Below are positions 18,007-26,173 of a DNA stretch of 64,000 nt, piece by piece (the first letter of the stretch is position 1; each line of letters begins with the position of its first letter). This stretch comes from Thermoleophilia bacterium. Its GTDB lineage: Bacteria; Actinomycetota; Thermoleophilia; UBA2241. The stretch is from positions 8,026 through 72,025 of the forward strand of contig JAWKKE010000008.1 of the NCBI GenBank assembly GCA_041393415.1, in the 5' to 3' direction. The position numbers were made by a program, and so were the translations under genes. The notes below the pieces were generated by a model, which searched no databases, was not told the DNA's origin, and saw nothing but the letters and a program-made list of their open reading frames with translations.

Positions 18007-18741
18007 TCACGTGGTCTCTGGGGGTGCGGGCGGCGCCGAGGGCGGCCCGCCGCCCGCCCTGGCCGCGGTCTCCTCGGCGCTCTGCGAGGCCGAAGCGATG
18101 TAGACCGTGGCCAGCACGGCGAAGATGTACGCCTGGATCATTCCGGTCAGCAGGCCCAGAAGCTGCATGACGAGCGGAAACAGGAACGGTGTGAGACCGA
18201 GCAAGATGGCGACGATCACCGTGCCGCTCATGATGTTGCCGTACAGACGAATCGCGAGCGCGATCGTGCGCGTGATCTCGCCGAGAACGTTGAACGGCAG
18301 CATCAGCGGCGTGGGTTTGACGTAGCCGCGTAGATAGCCCCCCACCCCCCTCTGGATGATGCCGTACGTAGGTACGGCAACCAGCACACAGAGGGCGAGC
18401 GCAGTCGTCGTCGAGAGCGACCCCGTCGGCGGTTTGAAGCCGGGCACAACCGCGAGCAGGTTCGACGTCGCAATGAAGAGGAAGAGGGTGCCGATGAACG
18501 GCAGGTAGCGGCTCGGCGCCTGACCGCTGATCTCGTGGATCTGATCGCGCACGCCGGCGATGACGACCTCGACGGCATTCTGCCAGCGCGAGGGCGTACC
18601 TTCGTCGCTGAGACGCCGGGTGAGCAACCATGAGCCGACCACGAGAATCACCATGACGAGCCACGTGTAGACCACGGTCGCCGTGAGCCCGTAGCCGTGC
18701 CAGCTCCACAGCACCCATTCGTCGGGGCTGATCTCGATCAT
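18007..18741 (-). CDS. atpB: N-type ATP synthase a subunit
   Basis: The 244-residue membrane stator subunit with five to six helices. The stator arginine lies in the conserved helix TIALAIRLYGNIMSG; the N-P-region phrase reads FNVLGEITRTIAL. The C-terminal helix region ends MIQAYIFAVLATVYIASA, the typical Q-A-Y/F-I-F motif. The start ATG at 18741 overlaps the atpR stop as ATGA. The frame is open further upstream, but that stretch lies inside atpR. Confidence 0.93.
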   Translation of the reverse strand: MIEISPDEWVLWSWHGYGLTATVVYTWLVMVILVVGSWLLTRRLSDEGTPSRWQNAVEVVIAGVRDQIHEISGQAPSRYLPFIGTLFLFIATSNLLAVVPGFKPPTGSLSTTTALALCVLVAVPTYGIIQRGVGGYLRGYVKPTPLMLPFNVLGEITRTIALAIRLYGNIMSGTVIVAILLGLTPFLFPLVMQLLGLLTGMIQAYIFAVLATVYIASASQSAEETAARAGGGPPSAPPAPPETT

Positions 18742-19073
18742 GGAGCGCCCCCTCGGGAACCCGAGCTCCGCGCCGCCAGCGCGGCACGCGGACCCAGTCG
18801 CCGAGTCAGCGCGATCCGCGTCAGCAGGAAGCCGACCACGCAGGCAAGAAGCCGCAGCGGGCTCCCCGCCATGACGAGGTAGAACCCGCCGAGCAGCAGC
18901 GCTATGCGGCCGACCATGCTCAGCAGCAGCCACACACCGGGATACTTGAGCCGCGGCTGCCGGCGCACGGTGTACCACAGGCCGAGCAGGTAGAGAGCGC
19001 CGAGGGCGGCTCCGGCGACAAGAGCCGCCAGCACACCCACTGCGTCCGCTGTTCCCGTCACCGCATCAGTCAT
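18738..19073 (-). CDS. atpR: N-ATPase accessory membrane protein AtpR
   Basis: A 111-residue protein with about three membrane helices (AALVAGAALGALYLLGLWYTV, YPGVWLLLSMVGRIALLLGGFYLV, LLACVVGFLLTRIAL). AtpR is found only in N-ATPase operons, between atpQ and atpB. It is thought to interact with AtpQ or the c ring, with a conserved arginine in a helix (here Arg in SMVGRIALLL or TRIAL). The ATG at 19073 is preferred over the GTG at 19082 because AAGGG lies about 10 nt before it. It overlaps the end of atpQ by 8 bp. Confidence 0.85.
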   Translation of the reverse strand: MTDAVTGTADAVGVLAALVAGAALGALYLLGLWYTVRRQPRLKYPGVWLLLSMVGRIALLLGGFYLVMAGSPLRLLACVVGFLLTRIALTRRLGPRAALAARSSGSRGGAP

Positions 19074-19377
19074 CGCGATCACGCCCTTCGCGCTTGACCC
19101 AGTACCAGGCGTTCACGCATCCGAGAACCACGCCGATGAAGAGCAGCGTCAGCGTCCAGGAGATCGTGTCGTCGAGCCGCCTGTCGAGCCAGTAGCCGAT
19201 CCCCGCGCCGACCAGCGTCGGCACGGCCACCGACCACCCCACGATGCCGAACATGCCGAGGCCGAACCAGACGCTGCGTTCCGGTCGACTGCGCGCTGCG
19301 ATCTTCCGTTCGGCCTTGTGGCCCACTTGCTCTGCGGTCTTGGATACGCGCCGCTTCTGTGGCTCCGGCTGACTCAT
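19066..19377 (-). CDS. atpQ: N-ATPase AtpQ (AtpI-like)
   Basis: A 103-residue protein with a basic, Lys/Arg-rich N-terminal tail and two membrane helices (GLGMFGIVGWSVAVPTLVGAGIGYWLD and TISWTLTLLFIGVVLGCVNAWYWV). Its G-W-x-x-x-x-P-T-L-x-G-x-x-x-G-x-W-x-D pattern is that of AtpI/AtpQ proteins, which assist c-ring assembly and may handle Mg2+. Its start codon shares one base with the atpC stop (TGATG). Its place between atpC and atpR is diagnostic of the N-ATPase operon. Confidence 0.85.
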   Translation of the reverse strand: MSQPEPQKRRVSKTAEQVGHKAERKIAARSRPERSVWFGLGMFGIVGWSVAVPTLVGAGIGYWLDRRLDDTISWTLTLLFIGVVLGCVNAWYWVKREGRDRDD

Positions 19378-19787
19378 CAGATCTCCTGCCGCAGTTCGAT
19401 GAAACGACGGACGACGCCTGCCTCCAGGCGCGCGAGGGCGCTGCGCGCCGCGCGCGCATGCTCGTCCAGCTCGATGAAACGGCTCTGCACCGTGTCGCGT
19501 AACGTCTCGAGATCGGCGCCGGGCACCGCATCGCGCACCGAGACGAGCACCGCGTCCCCCACCTTGACCAGCATGCCCTCGTCGACGGCCAGGAAACGCT
19601 CCTCCCCGTTCACCCAGTAGCTCAAGATGCCCGGAACCAGCGCGGTGACGAAGTCGATGTGCCGCGGCAACATGCCGAAAGCACCGTTGTGCGCCTCGGC
19701 GACGATCTTCGTCGTGTCTTCCTCGACGAGCACGCGATCCGGCAGCGTGACACGCAGTTGCATGGTCTTTGGCGGCGCGCTAGGCAT
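19377..19787 (-). CDS. atpC: N-type ATP synthase epsilon subunit
   Basis: A 136-residue F1 stalk subunit. The N-terminal beta-sandwich has the usual LRVTLPDRVLVEE, then AEAHNGAFGMLPRHIDFVTALVPGILSYW, where the G-x-F-G-x-L-P-x-H-x-D motif is family-typical. A helical C-terminus follows. It overlaps atpD by 8 bp and lies second in the operon, the N-ATPase order, rather than at the end as in many housekeeping operons. Confidence 0.92.
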   Translation of the reverse strand: MPSAPPKTMQLRVTLPDRVLVEEDTTKIVAEAHNGAFGMLPRHIDFVTALVPGILSYWVNGEERFLAVDEGMLVKVGDAVLVSVRDAVPGADLETLRDTVQSRFIELDEHARAARSALARLEAGVVRRFIELRQEI

Positions 19788-21177
19788 GCGTCGCCACCTC
19801 GAGCTCGGAGATGTCGCCGATCATGAAGAAGTCCATCGGCGAGCGATCCATGAACTCGTCGCCGAGAATGCGCTCGCAGCCGGCAAGTGTGTCCTCGAGC
19901 TCGACGAGGCGGCCGGGCTGACCGATGAACGCCTCCGAACTGAAGAACGGCTGCGTGAGAAAGCGCTCCAACTGTCGCGCGCGAGCGACCGTGCGCCGAT
20001 CCTTCTCGGAAAGCTCCTCGAGGCCCAACATGGCGATGATGTCTTTGAGCTCCTCGTACTCGGCCAGTGCCTGTCGGACGGCTCGGGCCACGTCGTAGTG
20101 GCGATCGCCGACGACGGTGGGCGTGAGCATCTTCGAGGTCGTGAGCAACGGGTCGATCGCCGGATAGAGCCCCTGACTGGCGCGCTTGCGCGAGAGCACG
20201 ACCGTCGCCGAGAGGTGCGAGAACGTGTGCGTCGCGGCCGGGTCGGTGAAATCGTCCGCCGGCACGTACACCGCCTGGATCGACGTAATCGCGTTGCCTT
20301 CGGTGCTCGAGATACGCTCCTCGAGCTCGGCCAGCTCGGTGCCCAAGGTCGGCTGGTAGCCGACACGCGAGGGAATGCGGCCCAGCAGGCCCGAGACCTC
20401 CGAGCCCGCCTGAACGAAGCGGAAGATGTTGTCGATGAGCACGAGCACGTCTTGATGAGCATCGTCGCGAAAGTACTCTGCGATCGTCATCGCCGCGTGC
20501 CCCACCCGAAAGCGCACCGCCGACGACTCGTTCATCTGGCCGAAGACGAGCACCGTCTTGTCGAGCACACCGGTCTGCTGCATCTCGCGGTAGAGCTCCT
20601 CGGCTTCGCGGCAGCGCTCGCCGATGCCGCAGAAGAGACTCACACCCTCGTACTTGGCGGCCATGTTGTGGATCATCTCGGTGATCAGCACCGTCTTGCC
20701 GACGCCGGCGCCACCGAAGAGGCCGGTCTTGCCGCCACGCTCGAGCGGACTCAGCAGATCGATCGCTTTGATGCCGGTGGCGAAGATGTCTGACTCGACT
20801 CGCCGCCGGCTGAGCGCGACCGGCGGCTGATGAATCGACCGCCGTTCGGCCGCCTCCGGCGGCGCCTGGCGGTCGAGCGGCTCGCCGAACATATTGAGCA
20901 TCCGCCCGATGAGCGCCCTGCCCACCGGCACCTCGATGGGGCCGCCGGTGGCGACGACAGGCATCCCCAGACTGAGACCGCCGAGTGGATTGAAGACGAG
21001 GCCGCGGACGGTCTGCGGGCCGGTGAGGGAGGCGACCTCGATGATGATCTCGCCGTCGTCGCCGGCACGCAGCATCTCGTTGATCTTGGGCAGGCGGCCC
21101 AAGAACTGCACGTCGACGATGCTCCCCCGAACGGCGACGATCGTGCCGTTACGATCTTGCTCCGCAGCGTTCTGCAT
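19780..21177 (-). CDS. atpD: N-type ATP synthase beta subunit
   Basis: The 465-residue catalytic F1 subunit and first gene of the nine-gene operon. An N-terminal beta barrel (GTIVAVRGSIVDVQF) precedes the Walker A motif GGAGVGKTV, the catalytic glutamate loop GIGERCREAEEL and the Walker B segment DVLVLIDNIFRF. The signature ATHTFSHLSATVVLSR follows; the usual P-A-T-T-F-A-H-L of housekeeping beta subunits is changed here, in line with a divergent N-type enzyme. The ATG at 21177 follows a short 98-bp gap from the DUF4389 gene, so the operon promoter should lie in 21178-21275 or further upstream. Confidence 0.95.
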   Translation of the reverse strand: MQNAAEQDRNGTIVAVRGSIVDVQFLGRLPKINEMLRAGDDGEIIIEVASLTGPQTVRGLVFNPLGGLSLGMPVVATGGPIEVPVGRALIGRMLNMFGEPLDRQAPPEAAERRSIHQPPVALSRRRVESDIFATGIKAIDLLSPLERGGKTGLFGGAGVGKTVLITEMIHNMAAKYEGVSLFCGIGERCREAEELYREMQQTGVLDKTVLVFGQMNESSAVRFRVGHAAMTIAEYFRDDAHQDVLVLIDNIFRFVQAGSEVSGLLGRIPSRVGYQPTLGTELAELEERISSTEGNAITSIQAVYVPADDFTDPAATHTFSHLSATVVLSRKRASQGLYPAIDPLLTTSKMLTPTVVGDRHYDVARAVRQALAEYEELKDIIAMLGLEELSEKDRRTVARARQLERFLTQPFFSSEAFIGQPGRLVELEDTLAGCERILGDEFMDRSPMDFFMIGDISELEVATHA

Positions 21178-21275
21178 CGGCCACCCGACTCGGCGCCCGC
21201 ATTGCGGGCGGCGCTCCCCCGGCTACTGGCTCAATCGTACCGTAGGCAACGGAAGCTTGCAGGGAAGGGCCGTCA

Positions 21276-22214
21276 TCACGGCGGCGGAGGCGGCGGCGGA
21301 ATGTACTCCTCGTCCGGCGGCGGCGCGTAGCCCTGATCTGACGGCGGCGCGCCGCCTCCGGTCGACGGCGGTGGCGGCGCAGAGCCGCCGGCGCCTGGCG
21401 ATGCAGCGGTAGGGCCGGGCGACAGGATCCAGCCGGGTTGCGCCGGCGGCGGGGCCAGCAGCGACGGCTCGAAAGTGAACGGCGGGTAGCGGTCGATGAG
21501 CCCCATGGCGTACGCCGACACACGAGTCCGCCAACGAGTGATGCCGACCACAAGGTCGAAGAGGCCTCGCGGGTAATTGGCGGTGAACAGAATGATCCAC
21601 TGCACGACGATCCAGATGAAGAAGGCAACGAGCCCCAGGATCGCGAGCACGATCCAGTGCGGTATCGCGGCGATATTGCGCAGAACAAGCGTGCCCGGCC
21701 CCGAACTCAGCGTGTTGAACACGGAGCCCGTCGACGACCCGTCCGTGCCGCCGGAAGCGCTCGATGTGCCGACCCCCGAATCACGCAAGAGCCAAACCAT
21801 GAGGCCCAGCAGCACGACGCCGAAGAGGACCTGCACCAGGACCGTGAACACTGCGTAGATACGGCTGCTGCGTAGCGGACGCTCCGCCGCGATGTCGATC
21901 GGATAGCTGTCGTCGGCGGAGAGCGAGAACGGTGGGTAGCGGTCGGTGAGCGAAGAGGCAAACGCCAGGACACGCGTATTCCAGCGCATCACTCCCAGGA
22001 TGAAGCGGAACATCCCGTCCGGATACGTGCCCGTGATCACCACCACTATCTGTGCCACAAACGCCACCACGGCCTGGGCGATGCCCAGAAAGGCGAGGAC
22101 GATCGCATGCGGGATGAGCGCGATGAGCTTGATCCACAAGATGGTGAGCGCCGCCCATCCGCGTGAGCTCCGCTCCGGATACTCGGCCCGTAGATCGACA
22201 GGGTAATCGGTCAT
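21276..22214 (-). CDS. Membrane protein with two DUF4389 domains
   Basis: A 312-residue membrane protein built as an internal repeat. Each half opens with YP[VI]D[LI]xAExPxRSSR, continues with a long hydrophobic pair (LIALIPHAIVL and AIPHWIVLAIL) and ends in T..YP.G[ML]F.[FL]..G..RW..RV.AYA..L.DRYPPF. This duplicated unit is the DUF4389 module. The C-terminal 55 residues are Pro/Gly-rich and end in a poly-proline run (YIPPPPPPP). No function is known for the family. The ribosome binding site GGAAGGAG precedes the ATG at 22214. A possible minus-strand promoter is at 22288-22315. Confidence 0.8.
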   Translation of the reverse strand: MTDYPVDLRAEYPERSSRGWAALTILWIKLIALIPHAIVLAFLGIAQAVVAFVAQIVVVITGTYPDGMFRFILGVMRWNTRVLAFASSLTDRYPPFSLSADDSYPIDIAAERPLRSSRIYAVFTVLVQVLFGVVLLGLMVWLLRDSGVGTSSASGGTDGSSTGSVFNTLSSGPGTLVLRNIAAIPHWIVLAILGLVAFFIWIVVQWIILFTANYPRGLFDLVVGITRWRTRVSAYAMGLIDRYPPFTFEPSLLAPPPAQPGWILSPGPTAASPGAGGSAPPPPSTGGGAPPSDQGYAPPPDEEYIPPPPPPP

Positions 22215-22287
22215 CGCACTCCTTCCACCAGCGCGTCCGGCGTCGACATCGGTGCGTTCTCTGTCGTCATGCCCGCTTTCCTAGACA

Positions 22288-22315
22288 AATATCCACCGTA
22301 TATCCGGCCTATCAA
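22288..22315 (-). promoter_or_regulatory. Possible promoter for the DUF4389 gene
   Basis: On the minus strand TTGATA (22315-22310), a 16-bp spacer and GATATT (22293-22288) resemble a sigma-70-type pair. It lies in a locally AT-rich patch about 75 bp upstream of the DUF4389 ATG. Confidence 0.35.
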
Positions 22316-22408
22316 CCGTCAAGCACACCCACTCACGCCCCGATACTCCAAACACTACGGGCCTGCGACCGCACGGCGGTTGCGAGAGAGAGAAAGAGAG
22401 GGACTCAC

Positions 22409-22504
22409 ATGCCGCACGTCCTCGGACGACATTCACGACTCGCGTCGGTCGCGTCGCTCGTCGTGGCGTTCGTCCTGATATCGGGCGCCGGCCGCAAGTG
22501 GTAG
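22409..22504 (+). CDS. 31-residue membrane peptide with GAGRKW tail
   Basis: A very short gene: ATG at 22409 behind a GAGAGGG purine tract, encoding a basic start (PHVLGRHSR), one hydrophobic helix (LASVASLVVAFVLISGAG) and the end RKW. The next small gene, 52 bp on, has a similar helix ending in GGAGFKW, so the two look related. This supports real coding despite the length. It may be a truncated paralogue. The role is unknown; both sit just upstream of DUF5317 and an HD-GYP gene. Confidence 0.5.
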   Translation: MPHVLGRHSRLASVASLVVAFVLISGAGRKW

Positions 22505-22556
22505 CACGGCGCCCCGCTGACGACCGACCGAGCTTCGCCTCAGGAGGCACACTCAG

Positions 22557-22688
22557 ATGAAGTCCACTGTCTACAAGTACACCATCGGCATCTCGGCGAT
22601 CCTCGCCCTGGCGCTCGCCGGCGGCGCCGGCTTCAAATGGGCCGGATTCGTGACCATCGCTTGGGACTACGTCGGGCAGATCTTCTAG
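22557..22688 (+). CDS. 43-residue single-helix membrane peptide
   Basis: The ATG at 22557 has a strong AGGAGG nine or so bases upstream. The product is MKSTVYKYT, a hydrophobic helix ISAILALALAGGAG, then FKWAGFVTIAWDYVGQIF, an aromatic amphipathic tail. It shares the G-A-G-x-K-W core with the preceding small gene. A GC-rich hairpin terminator at 22704-22737 follows directly, so it is probably expressed on its own short transcript. No known family was recognised. Confidence 0.6.
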   Translation: MKSTVYKYTIGISAILALALAGGAGFKWAGFVTIAWDYVGQIF

Positions 22689-22703
22689 AACCGACCGATC
22701 TTG

Positions 22704-22737
22704 GGCCGAGCGGAGGCGATCCCGCCGCCGCTCGGCC
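22704..22737 (+). terminator. Hairpin terminator after the small-peptide genes
   Basis: GGCCGAGCGG (22704-22713) pairs perfectly with CCGCTCGGCC (22728-22737); an inner GGCG/CGCC pair extends the stem. It lies 15 bp after the stop of the 43-residue gene. Confidence 0.6.
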
Positions 22738-22764
22738 GTCTCCAACGGGACGACAGGGGATACG

Positions 22765-23316
22765 ATGCTGGTGCTGCTCACAGCGCTTCTCGCCGGGATC
22801 CTCGGCGGCTACGCCGCCGGCGGTCGCCTGCGCCACCTCGATTCCCTGCGCTTCTCTCGCGCCTGGCTTGTCGTGCTGGCTCTGCTGCTGCAGGTTGTCG
22901 CCTTCTCACCGCTCGCGACGACGCTCGGTGAGTCTGTCGGCGTCGCCCTGCACATCGCGTCGTATGTCCTGCTCGCCGTCTTCGTGCTCCTCAACCGCAA
23001 CTCATGGGGCGTCGTCGTCGCGGGTCTCGGCATGGGTCTCAACATGGTCGCGATTACGCTGAACGGCGGCTACATGCCGGCGAGCCCAACAGCTCTCAAA
23101 TATGCCGGTGTCGCCTACGCCGGCGAGACCAGCAACAACTCCGGCGTGATCACCGAGAGCACACATCTCGCCTTCCTCGGCGACATATTCGCAACGCCGT
23201 CCTGGCTGCCGGCGGCCAATGTCTTCAGCATCGGCGACGTGCTGATCGTCGTCGGCGTCGCCCTGGTGATCGCTTGTGCCATGCGCCGCCCCACGGCGGT
23301 CGAGGCGGCAACATGA
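22765..23316 (+). CDS. DUF5317 membrane protein
   Basis: A 183-residue protein with about five hydrophobic segments. It opens VLLTALLAGILGGYAAGGRLRHLDSLRFSRAWLVV and contains the family-typical GLGMGLNMVAITLNGGYMPAS and FLGDIF...WLPAANVFSIGDVLI. These match DUF5317, a family of unknown function frequent in Actinomycetota and Firmicutes. A GGGGA precedes the ATG. The HD-GYP/GGDEF gene follows after 43 bp on the same strand; co-transcription and a shared signalling role are likely but unproven. Confidence 0.75.
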   Translation: MLVLLTALLAGILGGYAAGGRLRHLDSLRFSRAWLVVLALLLQVVAFSPLATTLGESVGVALHIASYVLLAVFVLLNRNSWGVVVAGLGMGLNMVAITLNGGYMPASPTALKYAGVAYAGETSNNSGVITESTHLAFLGDIFATPSWLPAANVFSIGDVLIVVGVALVIACAMRRPTAVEAAT

Positions 23317-23359
23317 AGCCCTCGCGCTCCCATTCCCGGAGCGCCGGACCGCCACTCTC

Positions 23360-26173
23360 ATGAAGCAGTCTCGCCGTCCGCTCCGCATCTACATCGCCTC
23401 CCTGTGGGCGGTCGGGGCCGCCGTCTTTGCCTGGGCGCTGCCGATCGCCCCCCGAGCCGGCCTGCTCGACTTGCGCATCTTCCTCACCCTCGCCGCCCTC
23501 TCGGAGTGGTGGTACGTGTCGACCAGCAAAGAGAGCGGCATGTCGCTCTCTTTCACCGTGCACTTCGCCGCGGCCGTGCTCTTTGGGCCAGCGTTCGCGA
23601 TGCTCATTGCCGTATGCGGGTTGCTCATCACCGATGGCCTCATCCGCCACGTTCCTCACGTGCGCACGGCCTTCAACGTGCCTCAGATGGCAATCTCCGT
23701 CGGCGTCTGCGGCGTCCTGTACGAGGCGCTGAAGGCACCCGGCCCGCTCGACTTCGTCGCCGACGCCCCGGCACTGGCCCTCGCCGCGCTGGCCTATCTC
23801 GTCGTCAACGACACACTCGTAGCCGGCGTCCTCGGACTCACCGGACGCTCGTTCTTCCAGGAGTGGCGCCTCTCGGCTCGCGACATCATGCTGCCCTACG
23901 TGTCGATGGCGCCTCTCGGAGCGCTGGTTGCATATACATATCAGGCAACGCCGTGGGCGCTCGTGCTCTTCCTGCCGCTCATCCTCGTCATCTACAACGG
24001 CTTCAAGCTCTTCGTCTCTCTGCAGCGCGAGACCGACGACGCTCTGGTGGCTCTGGCGGATTCCATCGACCGCCGCGACCACTACACGTATCAGCACTCC
24101 ATGCACGTGGCGGAGTACGTGGATCTGATCGCGCACGAACTCAAGCTGCCGCCGCGAGAGATCGACCTCATCGTCGCCGCCGCGCGCGTGCACGACCTGG
24201 GCAAGATCGGCACCGACAATCGCGTGCTGCTCAAACCGTCGTCACTCACGGCAGAGGAACGCGACACGATCCAGCAGCACGTCATCGACGGCGCCGAACT
24301 GGCGGGCAAGTTCAGCATGTTCAACCGCGGACGCCTGTTCATCCGCCATCACCACGAGCGCTGGGACGGCACCGGGTATCCAGATGGGCTAGCGGCCGAG
24401 GCGATCCCGCTCGGGGCACGCCTCATCGGCGTCGCCGACGCCTACGAGTCAATGACCTCCGATCGCCCGTACCGCAAGGCGCTCTCGCCGGACGAGGCGA
24501 TCGCCGAGCTGCGGTACTGCGCGGGAACCCAGTTCGACCCTCGAGTCGTTCAGGCGCTGGCGCAGGCCCTGGCGAGCCAGGGCATCGAGACCTCGGCCGC
24601 CCCCGCCATCAGCGAGCAGATCCAACCCTGGCAACCGAAGGACATCGTCACGGAACTCGCCCACGGCCGCGATCAGGCACAGCTCTGGGCAGCGGCCGTA
24701 CTCACGCTCACACAGGCTCTGGACGTACCGAACTGCGACCTCTACCAACGCGACGCGTCCGGCGAGCTCACGTGCGTCGCCGGATTGCGCGAAGGCGCCT
24801 GGTTCGCGGAGTTCCTCGGGCACGCGCCGGTTACGGGAGGGCGCGCGATCGACCGTGAAGCGGTGACCTCGCGCGCGCCCGTCCTCGTCTCTACACCAAA
24901 GGACGCGCGGCTCAGCGAGGCCGAGCGCGACGAGATGGCGCGTTGGCGCGCGACCAGCAAGGCGATCGTGCCCATGATTGTGCGCGAGCGCATCGTCGGC
25001 CTCGCCGACATGAGCGAGACCAGAGACGGCCGCCAGATCTCGGTCGATCAAGCCGCGGCGGCCTTCTCGCTCTGTCAGCTCATCGCGACCGCAGTGCTCG
25101 ACGCCAAGGTCATCGAGGATCAGCGTGCGCAGGCCCGCCGGCTGGCGACACTCCTCGAGTCGAGCCGCGCGGTCGCCAGCGCCAAAGGCTCCGGTGAAGC
25201 TCTGGCGGTAATCGCCCGCAAGGCGCTCGAACTGTTCGACATCACCTGCTGCGTCGCCGCCGAATACGACTGGGACCTCGACGCGCTGGTCCCCCGCGCC
25301 ATCGCCGGTCACACCAACGCCAGTTGCGCGAGCCTCGGGGAGCCACTCCGGCTCAGCGAGCGTCCCGACGAGGGCAACGTCTTGGCTTCAGGCGTCGCAC
25401 GACTGGCGTGCGTCTCCGACCCCGATCTCGACCCGGCGAAGAGGTCGAGAATGGAGGTGTGGAACGAGAAGAGCTGCCTCACCGTGCCCATGACTTCCGC
25501 CGACGGCGCCAAGGGCCTGCTCACGCTCTGGGACGCAAGGCGGGAACGTCACTACAACGCAGAAGAGCTCGCCCTCGCCAGCTCGCTCGCCGAGCTGGCG
25601 GGCGAGACGGTGCGCGGAGCAGCTCGCCTGCGCCGTCTCCAGGGCCTGAGCGAGACCGATTCCCTCACGGGTCTCGCCAACCGGCGCAAAATCCACGATC
25701 TGCTGTTGGCGACGCACGCGCAGGCGGAGCGATACGGCTCACGCTTCAGCATCGCGATGCTCGACGTAGACAGCTTCAAACATCTCAACGACACCCACGG
25801 ACATCCGGCGGGCGACGCCGCCCTGCGCCAGATCGCCCGCCTCCTCAAGGAGCAGACCCGCGCCGCCGACTTCGTCGGGCGCTACGGCGGCGACGAGTTC
25901 CTCCTCGTGCTGCCGGAGACTTCGCCCGCCGAAGCGATTGCCCAGGGCGAGAACCTGCGCGCGGCGCTCGCCATGCGCCCGTACGTCACCGTCGCCGGCG
26001 AGATCATCCCGATCCACGTGAGTATCGGCGTCGCTGGGTATCCCGAGACGGCGGGCGGGCCCGAAGACGTGATCGCCGCGGCCGACGCCGGCCTCTACGC
26101 CGCCAAGCGCTGCGGCGGCGACGCAGTAACCGCCGCGGCGGCGATCGAGACGGCGTCAGACACTGCCGCCTGA
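23360..26173 (+). CDS. Membrane HD-GYP / GAF / GGDEF cyclic-di-GMP enzyme
   Basis: A 937-residue sensor enzyme. Residues 1-215 form an N-terminal integral membrane domain of six to eight helices. An HD-GYP phosphodiesterase domain (about 236-400) keeps VHDLGKIG, RHHHERWDGTGYPDGL and GVADAYESMTSDRPYRK. Two GAF-like regions follow (about 430-590 and 610-760), then a GGDEF diguanylate cyclase (about 775-930) with the intact active-site loop RYGGDEF near residue 841. Both the c-di-GMP-making and -breaking sites look intact, so it could act in either direction depending on signal. The start is taken at the ATG at 23360; an in-frame ATG at 23276 would overlap the DUF5317 gene. Its end overlaps the convergent glycerate kinase gene by 18 bp. 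Confidence 0.9.
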   Translation: MKQSRRPLRIYIASLWAVGAAVFAWALPIAPRAGLLDLRIFLTLAALSEWWYVSTSKESGMSLSFTVHFAAAVLFGPAFAMLIAVCGLLITDGLIRHVPHVRTAFNVPQMAISVGVCGVLYEALKAPGPLDFVADAPALALAALAYLVVNDTLVAGVLGLTGRSFFQEWRLSARDIMLPYVSMAPLGALVAYTYQATPWALVLFLPLILVIYNGFKLFVSLQRETDDALVALADSIDRRDHYTYQHSMHVAEYVDLIAHELKLPPREIDLIVAAARVHDLGKIGTDNRVLLKPSSLTAEERDTIQQHVIDGAELAGKFSMFNRGRLFIRHHHERWDGTGYPDGLAAEAIPLGARLIGVADAYESMTSDRPYRKALSPDEAIAELRYCAGTQFDPRVVQALAQALASQGIETSAAPAISEQIQPWQPKDIVTELAHGRDQAQLWAAAVLTLTQALDVPNCDLYQRDASGELTCVAGLREGAWFAEFLGHAPVTGGRAIDREAVTSRAPVLVSTPKDARLSEAERDEMARWRATSKAIVPMIVRERIVGLADMSETRDGRQISVDQAAAAFSLCQLIATAVLDAKVIEDQRAQARRLATLLESSRAVASAKGSGEALAVIARKALELFDITCCVAAEYDWDLDALVPRAIAGHTNASCASLGEPLRLSERPDEGNVLASGVARLACVSDPDLDPAKRSRMEVWNEKSCLTVPMTSADGAKGLLTLWDARRERHYNAEELALASSLAELAGETVRGAARLRRLQGLSETDSLTGLANRRKIHDLLLATHAQAERYGSRFSIAMLDVDSFKHLNDTHGHPAGDAALRQIARLLKEQTRAADFVGRYGGDEFLLVLPETSPAEAIAQGENLRAALAMRPYVTVAGEIIPIHVSIGVAGYPETAGGPEDVIAAADAGLYAAKRCGGDAVTAAAAIETASDTAA

